Source of the DNA: Corynebacterium minutissimum
GTDB taxonomy: Bacteria; Actinomycetota; Actinomycetes; Mycobacteriales; Mycobacteriaceae
Assembly: GCF_000988205.1 (NCBI RefSeq)
Contig: NZ_LAYQ01000013.1
Span: forward strand, 1-64,000
Direction of reading: 5' to 3'
DNA length: 64,000 nt
Below, piece after piece: positions 57,344-64,000 of this stretch (the first letter of the stretch is position 1; every line of letters begins with the position of its first letter). A model generated the notes under the pieces. That model saw only the letters and a list, made by a program, of their open reading frames with translations, was not told the DNA's origin and did not search any database. Both the position numbers and the translations under genes were made by a program.

Positions 57344-58024
57344 GTGAGGGATCTAGTTGACACCACGGAAATGTATCTGCGAACCATTTATGAGCTCGAA
57401 GAGGAAGGAATTACCCCACTGCGTGCTCGCATTGCAGAGCGCCTAGAGCAATCTGGGCCGACTGTGTCCCAGACTGTGGCTCGCATGGAGCGCGATGGCC
57501 TGCTCCACGTGCGCACGGACCGCAGCCTCGACCTCACCCAGCAAGGTCGCGAACTGGCCACCAATGTCATGCGCAAGCACCGCCTCGCTGAGCGCTTGCT
57601 CACGGACGTCCTGGGCCTCGATATTCACAAGGTTCATGATGAGGCCTGCCGTTGGGAGCACGTCATGAGCGAAGAGGTAGAGAAGCGAGTCATAGCCGTT
57701 CTTGAGGATTCTTCCCGCTCCCCCTTCGGCAACCCCATCCCAGGTTTGGCGCAGCTTGGCATGACCCCCGCGGAACTCGACCTGGGGACTCGCGCCATCG
57801 ATCTTCCCACCGGGCAAAAGACTGCAGCCACCATCGTCCAGATCAACGAGGTTTTGCAGGCGGATAACTCGACTTTCCACGAGCTTTACTCGTGCGGTAT
57901 TCAGGTTGGTTCGAAGGTTACCGTGGTCAATGAAAGCGGAACGATTACGCTGACCACGGAGTCGGGCCACACCGTCGAGCTTGTCGACGACCTCGCGCAC
58001 GCTATCCGAGTCAAGGAGGACTAA
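57344..58024 (+). CDS. dtxR: Iron-dependent transcriptional repressor DtxR
   Basis: 226 residues from GTG 57344. The winged helix is in residues 1-73 ([26 protein letters not shown]). Metal ligands are visible at Met10 (DTTEM), His79 ([11 protein letters not shown]), and the C102-E105-H106 block [18 protein letters not shown]-terminal SH3-like domain follows. It represses iron-uptake genes when Fe2+ is bound. No DtxR box was found in the window. Confidence 0.96.
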   Translation: MRDLVDTTEMYLRTIYELEEEGITPLRARIAERLEQSGPTVSQTVARMERDGLLHVRTDRSLDLTQQGRELATNVMRKHRLAERLLTDVLGLDIHKVHDEACRWEHVMSEEVEKRVIAVLEDSSRSPFGNPIPGLAQLGMTPAELDLGTRAIDLPTGQKTAATIVQINEVLQADNSTFHELYSCGIQVGSKVTVVNESGTITLTTESGHTVELVDDLAHAIRVKED

Positions 58025-58028
58025 GGCG

Positions 58029-59012
58029 ATGAAGCTACTTGTTACTGGCGGTGCCGGCTATGTCGGCAGCGTGTGCGCGGCCGTCCTCGTGGAGAAGGGG
58101 CACGACGTCACCATCATCGATAACTTTTCCACCGGCAACCGCGAAGCTATCCCAGAGCAGGCCCGCCTCGTCGAGGGTGACGTGGCCGATGTCGCTCGTG
58201 AAGTGCTATCTGAAGGAGGCTTCGACGGCGTTGTGCATTTTGCCGCTCGCTCCCTCGTTGGCGAATCCGTTGAGGCTCCGGCTGACTATTGGCAGCACAA
58301 TGTCGTCACGACGCTGCAGTTGCTCAACGCCATGCGCGAATTCGGCGTCACCAACCTTGTGTTTTCTTCGACCGCGGCAACGTACGGCGAGCCTGCACAG
58401 GTTCCGATCACAGAGACGATGCCTACGAAGCCGACGAATCCTTATGGCGCATCCAAGCTCGCAATCGACTACATGATCACCTCATATGCCCAGGCCTACG
58501 GCTTGGGGGCGACGTCGTTGCGCTACTTTAACGTCGCCGGTGCCTACGGCAGCATTGGCGAGAACCGCGAGGTGGAAACCCACCTCATTCCGCTTGTATT
58601 GCAGGTAGCACTTGGCCATCGCGACAAGATCTTCATTTTCGGCGATGACTACGACACTGCCGACGGCACCGCCGTCCGCGATTACATCCACATCCGTGAC
58701 CTGGCCGACGCTCATGTGCTCGCGCTTGAAAGCAACGCTGCGGGTACACACCGCATCTATAACCTCGGCTCCGGAGACGGTTACTCTGTCAAGCAGGTCA
58801 TTGAGGCCTGCCGCGAAGTCACCGGACACCCCATCCCCGCTGAGCTGGCGCCCCGCCGCGCAGGAGATCCCGCAACCCTCGTGGCCTCCTCGGACAAGAT
58901 TAAGTCCGAGCTCGGATGGGATCCGAGCCGCACCGACTTGACCACCATCGTGACGGATGCGTGGAACTTTACCCGGCAGCTCGGCGAGCGGGCTCATTCC
59001 GCGCGGCGTTAG
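58029..59012 (+). CDS. galE: UDP-glucose 4-epimerase
   Basis: 327 residues from ATG 58029, with AAGGAGG 8 bp upstream overlapping the dtxR 3' end. NAD motif [11 protein letters not shown], catalytic Ser in [10 protein letters not shown], and YxxxK as YGASKLAID. It interconverts UDP-glucose and UDP-galactose for arabinogalactan. It follows dtxR by 4 bp, and its 3' end overlaps convergent DUF4192 by 44 bp. Confidence 0.94.
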   Translation: MKLLVTGGAGYVGSVCAAVLVEKGHDVTIIDNFSTGNREAIPEQARLVEGDVADVAREVLSEGGFDGVVHFAARSLVGESVEAPADYWQHNVVTTLQLLNAMREFGVTNLVFSSTAATYGEPAQVPITETMPTKPTNPYGASKLAIDYMITSYAQAYGLGATSLRYFNVAGAYGSIGENREVETHLIPLVLQVALGHRDKIFIFGDDYDTADGTAVRDYIHIRDLADAHVLALESNAAGTHRIYNLGSGDGYSVKQVIEACREVTGHPIPAELAPRRAGDPATLVASSDKIKSELGWDPSRTDLTTIVTDAWNFTRQLGERAHSARR

Positions 59013-60117
59013 TGCTGCCCTCCCCAGCCGTATCCCCTACCGCGTTGTCGAAGGCCTTACGCGCCCCTGCGTGGATCGAAGCACGTATCTTTTCATGCAG
59101 CCCGTGGCGATAGGCCTGGCACAACAGCGAGCCTAGGCGATGGCTGGGGAACTCTTCCGTGACGAGCTGCAGTGCCGGTCCAGCCAGGATGTCCCACTCC
59201 TGTTCCATGTGTGCCAGGGCAAACAGGGTCAGAGCATTCGCCCGTAATTCTTCGCCGAATGTGCGCGCTGCTGCTAGGAGAAGGTACGCACCGGTTTCGC
59301 CAGCCTCCGCGCAGATGCCCACCACGAGGTCGCGCGTCCACGTCGTCGACAGCCACACGGCGCATGATGCCAACAGCTCTACATCTTCTTCGGCTTCCTC
59401 CACAGACGCCACCTGGTGAAGCGCCCACTGAGCATCATCCACAAAGTGCTCAAGGAGTTCCTTGCGCTTCTTCCCTTTCGCCGCGGCCACCTGGGCGCGA
59501 AACTGAGTCGCGGTATCGCGTGCTTGCCGGCTCAGGGCTTCGGCTTCGGCAGAATCGAGGTGTGGGTTTCCCGGCGCGAAAATGGCAAAGAATTCTTCCC
59601 TATTGAGCTCTGGAACAACATTGTGATTGACGCAGGAGCGCATCGAGGAGGCGTCGGTAAGCGCCGGTATAGTGCCTTCTACCCACTTTTTCATCGGCCC
59701 GCTCCCATCTGCGTTGACGGTTCCGTGCAACAGAACGTAGGGCTCATGTTTGGTGATTTCCTTGGCGTACCAGGCCGCGTCAATCTCCAACCCGTCACAG
59801 GAACGATCCAGGCCGTAGAGCCAGTGGGTCACCTCCCGTAATTCAGTAAGCGGGCGCTGCGAAATGAGGAAGGCGAAGACGCCTTCGCGGGCATTCTCTG
59901 CCAGCATCGCCGCGATGTCTGGCAGGGCTCCGGCGGCATCGGGGATATCGACGCGGGCGAGCGGACCCATGGCCGGGCCGCGCGGGGTGGTGTCAATGGC
60001 CATGAATACCACCGATTCGGTGGGATAGAAGCCAAGGAGTCCGGGGATGTTAGCAAGGAGATGACCAGGTGTCGTAATCGGTGGGGTGTTATCTGTGTGC
60101 GTTGAGAATGTGCTCAT
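58969..60117 (-). CDS. DUF4192 family protein
   Basis: 382 residues from ATG 60117 ([10 protein letters not shown]). The family start [27 protein letters not shown] is present, with [29 protein letters not shown] near the C-terminus. It is predicted to be cytoplasmic and its function is unknown. Confidence 0.85.
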   Translation of the reverse strand: MSTFSTHTDNTPPITTPGHLLANIPGLLGFYPTESVVFMAIDTTPRGPAMGPLARVDIPDAAGALPDIAAMLAENAREGVFAFLISQRPLTELREVTHWLYGLDRSCDGLEIDAAWYAKEITKHEPYVLLHGTVNADGSGPMKKWVEGTIPALTDASSMRSCVNHNVVPELNREEFFAIFAPGNPHLDSAEAEALSRQARDTATQFRAQVAAAKGKKRKELLEHFVDDAQWALHQVASVEEAEEDVELLASCAVWLSTTWTRDLVVGICAEAGETGAYLLLAAARTFGEELRANALTLFALAHMEQEWDILAGPALQLVTEEFPSHRLGSLLCQAYRHGLHEKIRASIHAGARKAFDNAVGDTAGEGSTNAARNEPARRAAG

Positions 60118-60452
60118 ACTTGTACCCTGAACCAGGGCTGCCACAGGACGCTAGGGGGATCACGCCACACACGGAGAATCTGTGGATAACTAGTCCGGAC
60201 TGGTCTGCAATCCGAGGGAAAGAGCCGAGTTATTCACACCCACTCACTCGACATGCTGGCACAACGGATGGCCATGTGGCATGCTTGAACGATCATCACC
60301 AGTGCCCATGATCAATCCCAGCTCGGCTTGGCAAGGAACGCACAATCGCAGCTGGGAATAGGTAGTAGCCCTACAGCGTTGCAAGGCACAGAACGCTGAT
60401 TAGGTCCGTACGCTTCTAAAGAAGCGCACGGATAGAAGGAGGAGTCACAATC
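60118..60452. other. DUF4192-PAC2 intergenic region: DnaA-box-like sites and structured leader
   Basis: 335 bp without a gene. It contains TGTGGATAA (60181-60189, a perfect DnaA box on minus), TTATTCACA (60230-60238), and three inverted repeats: TCCCAGCT/AGCTGGGA (60316-60357), CAGCGTT/AACGCTG (60374-60398) and CCGTACGCTTCT/AGAAGCGCACGG (60406-60431, one mismatch). The ribosome-binding site of the PAC2 gene follows at about 60436. Confidence 0.6.
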
Positions 60453-61472
60453 ATGCAGGAAGAACAGGGCCGCATGTATGAGCTGGAGTATCCCGCACCA
60501 GTGGTCAAGGACGATTCCGCCCCAGGCAATGGCCCTACGATGATCGTGGCCATGAATGGCTATGCCGATGCGGGCCAGGCCGTCGAAGCCAGTGCTGATC
60601 ACCTCAAAGCCGCGTTGGAGAACCGCCAGCTGGCTTCGTTTAATAATGACGAGCTTATTGACTACCGCTCTCGCCGCCCCGCCGTCACCATTGACCACGA
60701 TCGCACGGTAGAAATTGAGAACACCGATCTGGGCATCAAGGTGCTCCGGGATAACTCCGGCACACCTTTCCTGCTGCTTTCTGGACCGGAACCGGACTTG
60801 CGCTGGGAGGCATTTACGGACGCGGTAGTGAATTTGGTGGAAAAGTTCGATATCAAGAACACCATCATGCTGTACTCGGCCCCTATGCCGGTGCCGCACA
60901 CCCGCCCCACCGTGGTCACGGCGCACGGCAATGAGCCGGAGCTCCTTAACTCCATGGTGCGCATGGAATCCACCATGATGGTCCCCGGCGCCGCCGCCCT
61001 GTATATTGAGCGAGCCTTGGATAAGAAGGGCCGCCGCGTTGCTGGATACACCGCTCATGTTCCGCACTACCTTGCGGCGTCTCCTTACCCGGCCGCCACG
61101 CTACGGCTGTTGGATTCGGTCGCCTCGGCAGCTGACCTCAACATTCCGCTGGGCAGCCTGGAAGCGGACGTTGCTCGCATCAACCAGCAGTTGGAAGAGC
61201 AGGTTACCGATTCTGAGGAGATCGCTGGCGTCGTACGTCAGCTAGAAGAGCAGTACGATGCCTACATGGAGCGCTACCGCTCCCGCCACCCGCAGGCCAT
61301 CATGCCAGGTGAGGAGCACATGCCCACTGGCGAGGAGATCGGTGCGGACTTTGAGGCCTTTCTTGCTGGCCTCGATGACAGCTCGGACATCCTGTCCGAA
61401 GATATCGATGACCGCGAAGACAACTACGGCCGCGATGAAGACCCCGGCTTAGACATGGATGACGACGTCTAA
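60453..61472 (+). CDS. PAC2 family protein
   Basis: 339 residues from ATG with GGAGGAG upstream. The family blocks are TMIVAMNGYADAGQAVEASADHL, GTPFLLLSGPEPDLRWEAF, APMPVPHTRPTVVTAHG, and VPHYLAASPYPAAT. The C-terminus is acidic. Eukaryotic PAC2 assists proteasome assembly; the bacterial role is not known. It is followed by the Ski2-like helicase, an order kept in corynebacteria. Confidence 0.88.
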   Translation: MQEEQGRMYELEYPAPVVKDDSAPGNGPTMIVAMNGYADAGQAVEASADHLKAALENRQLASFNNDELIDYRSRRPAVTIDHDRTVEIENTDLGIKVLRDNSGTPFLLLSGPEPDLRWEAFTDAVVNLVEKFDIKNTIMLYSAPMPVPHTRPTVVTAHGNEPELLNSMVRMESTMMVPGAAALYIERALDKKGRRVAGYTAHVPHYLAASPYPAATLRLLDSVASAADLNIPLGSLEADVARINQQLEEQVTDSEEIAGVVRQLEEQYDAYMERYRSRHPQAIMPGEEHMPTGEEIGADFEAFLAGLDDSSDILSEDIDDREDNYGRDEDPGLDMDDDV

Positions 61473-61570
61473 GCATGCCTTGCCCAGCCGCACACAACAG
61501 GCAGGGCGGTGAAGCTCGGACGCAAGGCCGACGCTCTGCACTATAGGGCTTTTCGCCTAAGGTGGGACGG

Positions 61571-64000
61571 GTGAACCTTTCTCAGATGTTGCCCGATCTC
61601 GCCGAAGTCCCCGAGTCGATGGTTGATGAGGCCATCTGGGACACATTTTTGTCCTGGACTTCCGGCCGCGGTATCTCGCTCTACCCGGCGCAGGAAGAGG
61701 CCTCCCTTGGTGTTCTCGCCGGGGATAACGTCATCTTGGCCACCCCCACCGGTTCTGGTAAATCCATGGTGGCCAACGCCGCCCACTTCATTGCTTTAGC
61801 ACGCGGCCAGCGCAGCTTCTACACCGCTCCCATCAAGGCCTTGGTGAGCGAAAAGTTCTTCGCTCTCTGCGAGATTTTCGGCCCCGAGAACGTCGGCATG
61901 ATGACCGGCGATGCCACGGTCAATGGCTCCGCCCCGATTATCGCCGCCACCGCTGAGATCGTGGCCAATATTGCGCTACGCGATGGCGCGGAAGCCGCCA
62001 TCGATCAAGTGATCATGGACGAGTTCCACTACTACTCCGAACCCGATCGCGGCTGGGCCTGGCAGGTACCGCTCCTGGAGCTACCGAAGGCCCAGTTCCT
62101 GCTCATGTCCGCCACCCTGGGCGATACCGCATGGCTGGAGAAGGATTTGACGGAGCGTACCGGCCGCACGACGACGCTGGTAGCGGGAACAACTCGCCCG
62201 GTGCCCCTCGACTTCTCTTATGTCTTTTCCGCGGTCCACGAAACAATCGAAGAATTGCTCGCCGATGGCAAGGCGCCCATCTACGTCGTCCACTTCTCCC
62301 AACGCGAAGCCTCAGAGCGTGCGCAGGCGCTCACTTCGCTGTCGAAGATCATCACCGCAGAGGAGAAGGAGGCCATTGCCGCGGAGCTCGCAGGCTTCCG
62401 CTTCACCACGACGTTTGGCAAAGACCTCTCTAAGCTTCTGCGTAAGGGAATCGGTGTCCACCACGCTGGCATGCTGCCGAAGTACCGGCGCTTGGTTGAG
62501 CGCCTGGCTCAGAAGGGCCTTCTCAAGATTATTTGCGGCACCGATACTTTGGGGGTGGGCATCAACGTCCCCATCCGCACAGTGCTGATGACGGGTTTGG
62601 CCAAGTACGACGGGACCCGCCAACGCATTCTGAAATCCCGTGAGTTTCACCAGATTGCCGGCCGCGCTGGCCGCGCCGGTTATGACACGGAAGGCACCGT
62701 CGTAGTGCAGGCGCCGGAGTATGAGATTGAGAACGCCAAAGCGCGGCGCCGTGTGGGCGATGACCCGGCCCGCCTCAAGAAGCTGAAGAAGAAGTCTGCG
62801 CGCGACGGTGAAGTGTCGTGGTCGGAGCAGACTTACGCCCGGCTTATCGACGCCGAGCCGGAGCAATTGACGTCCCAGTTCCGAGTGTCCAACTCCATGT
62901 TGCTCAACGTGCTCGCCCGCCACGGCAACGGCTACGAGCACCTTAAGCACCTGCTCCGCACGAGCCACAACACGCGCGCCCGCCAGAACGAGGACATCCT
63001 CACAGCGTTGAGTCTGTTCCGAGGCCTCCTCAATTCGGGCGTGGTGCAAAAGTCTACGAAGGGGCTCGATATCTACGGCCGCCCCTACCACGTGGTCCGT
63101 GAGATGCCGCGCGATTTCGCCCTCAACCAGCCTTTAGGCCCCTTCGCGCTAGCGGCACTCACCTTGCTGGATCCCGAGTCCGAGACCTATGCCCTCGATG
63201 TCATCTCTGTCTTTGAATCGGTGCTGGATGATCCACGCCAGGTGCTTATTGCTCAACAGAAGCAGCGGCGCGGTGAGGAGATAGCAGCTCTCAAAGCGGA
63301 GGGCGTGGACTATACCGAGCGCATGGCCATCGTGGAAGACATCACGTGGCCAAAGCCCCTGGAAGAACTCCTCGAACAATCCTATGAGACCTTCTGCCAG
63401 ACCAACCCATGGGCTAAGGAGTTCGAGCTGCGGCCTAAGTCTGTAGTGCGCGACATGCTGGAGAGCGCCATGACTTTTTCCGATCTCGTCGCCACCTACG
63501 GTCTTGCCCGCTCGGAAGGCGTCATTTTGCGCTACCTGACGGATGCCTGGCGCACGCTCAAGCAGTCGATTCCCGCGGAGTTCCTCACAGAAGAACTCGA
63601 GGACATCATCGTCTGGCTCGGGGAGCTTATCCGCCAAGTAGATTCTTCGCTTGTCGACGAGTGGGCTGAGATGGCTGGCGAGGACTCCCCCATTTCCCAG
63701 GAGGATTTGGACCGCGAGTTGGCCTTTGGAGTTGAGGATCCCACTGCCTTGACCGCGAATCAGCGGGCTTTCAGCATCATGGTGCGCAACTACTTCTTCC
63801 GCCTTGCTCAGCTCTTTGCCTTGGAGAAGGAAGAGCGCTTGGCAAACCTATTGGATTACTTGGAGGAGATCCCCGACTTCGGCCGCGCCCTCGATGACTA
63901 CTTCGATGATTACGATGACATCGACACTGGGCCAGCGGCTAGGGGGCAGGAATATTTTGTCTTGGATAAGGGTGACACGGGCTCGGGCGCTCGTGGAGTT
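61571..64000 (+). CDS. Ski2-like DEAD/DEAH-box RNA helicase with DUF3516 region, partial (3' end outside)
   Basis: 810 codons are visible from GTG 61571, and the frame is still open at the window end. Motif I LATPTGSGKSMVA, motif II MDEFHYY (DEFH), motif III LLMSATLGD, motif VI HQIAGRAGRAGY. The region after residue 420 (RRRVGDDPARLKKLKKKSARDGEVSW onward) fits DUF3516. These enzymes unwind RNA during turnover. TAAGGT 7 bp before the GTG suggests a leaderless mRNA. Confidence 0.9.
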   Translation, partial: MNLSQMLPDLAEVPESMVDEAIWDTFLSWTSGRGISLYPAQEEASLGVLAGDNVILATPTGSGKSMVANAAHFIALARGQRSFYTAPIKALVSEKFFALCEIFGPENVGMMTGDATVNGSAPIIAATAEIVANIALRDGAEAAIDQVIMDEFHYYSEPDRGWAWQVPLLELPKAQFLLMSATLGDTAWLEKDLTERTGRTTTLVAGTTRPVPLDFSYVFSAVHETIEELLADGKAPIYVVHFSQREASERAQALTSLSKIITAEEKEAIAAELAGFRFTTTFGKDLSKLLRKGIGVHHAGMLPKYRRLVERLAQKGLLKIICGTDTLGVGINVPIRTVLMTGLAKYDGTRQRILKSREFHQIAGRAGRAGYDTEGTVVVQAPEYEIENAKARRRVGDDPARLKKLKKKSARDGEVSWSEQTYARLIDAEPEQLTSQFRVSNSMLLNVLARHGNGYEHLKHLLRTSHNTRARQNEDILTALSLFRGLLNSGVVQKSTKGLDIYGRPYHVVREMPRDFALNQPLGPFALAALTLLDPESETYALDVISVFESVLDDPRQVLIAQQKQRRGEEIAALKAEGVDYTERMAIVEDITWPKPLEELLEQSYETFCQTNPWAKEFELRPKSVVRDMLESAMTFSDLVATYGLARSEGVILRYLTDAWRTLKQSIPAEFLTEELEDIIVWLGELIRQVDSSLVDEWAEMAGEDSPISQEDLDRELAFGVEDPTALTANQRAFSIMVRNYFFRLAQLFALEKEERLANLLDYLEEIPDFGRALDDYFDDYDDIDTGPAARGQEYFVLDKGDTGSGARGV

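Overview
The window is a GC-rich actinobacterial chromosome segment, almost certainly Corynebacterium. The evidence is the set and order of genes: rel-apt-secFD-yajC-ruvBAC, then pimA-patA-pgsA-HIT-thrS, then ribD-like-aftC-msrB/hemQ-DUF3000-rnd-dxs, then dut-DUF3093-DUF4193-ppgK-sigA, then sigB-dtxR-galE. This order is shared with mycobacteria and corynebacteria. The genus is well supported; I do not name a species. Nearly everything is conserved core genome. Horizontally acquired DNA is visible only at the left edge.

Layout. 1-211 is the right end of an IS21-type element (tail of istB plus 22-bp terminal repeats) that cuts off a DUF421 membrane protein gene (206-586, minus). 631-13411 (minus) holds a secreted 5'-nucleotidase and a long set comprising Rel, Apt, a solute-binding lipoprotein, SecF/SecD, YajC and RuvB/A/C. 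13552-16002 holds a frameshifted nitroreductase, yebC and tesB. 16121-23675 is the phosphatidylinositol mannoside locus (two membrane proteins including a GT87 enzyme, LemA-like protein, PimA, PatA, PgsA, HIT protein, ThrS). 23769-26485 is a secreted metal/heme operon (CopC, PCu(A)C, Tat-exported DyP peroxidase). 26681-28763 is an interrupted von Willebrand A surface protein. 29041-29684 is a six-tRNA cluster on the minus strand, with a tRNA-Val(CAC) on plus at 29973.

30317-42941 carries a TDT transporter, a RibD-like reductase, AftC, MsrB, HemQ, DUF3000, RNase D, DXS, a TrmA/RumA methyltransferase, DUF3159, DUF3710, dUTPase, DUF3093 and DUF4193. 43263-45735 is ppgK and sigA. 45823-50921 holds a small membrane protein, the PTS-dependent dihydroxyacetone kinase set dhaKLM, and a DUF2871-MFS pair. 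51084-64000 holds a SF2 helicase, DUF3039, DUF3099, a methyltransferase, Dtd, SigB, DtxR, GalE, DUF4192, a PAC2 protein and a Ski2-like helicase that runs off the right edge.

How the genes work together: cell-envelope building recurs (PIM synthesis, AftC for arabinan, DXS for prenyl carriers, SecDF/YajC for export), as do stress and metal control (Rel, RuvABC, SigA/SigB, DtxR, MsrB). Five genes are broken by single-base frameshifts, several at short homopolymers; this looks more like read error than biology. No CRISPR array, rRNA or complete mobile element was seen. The least explained signals are a structured leader plus two DnaA-box-like 9-mers at 60181-60431, a 20-bp perfect palindrome over the thrS stop, an operator-like repeat cluster at 51038-51067, and a hairpin in every spacer of the tRNA cluster. 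I found no convincing new multi-gene system.
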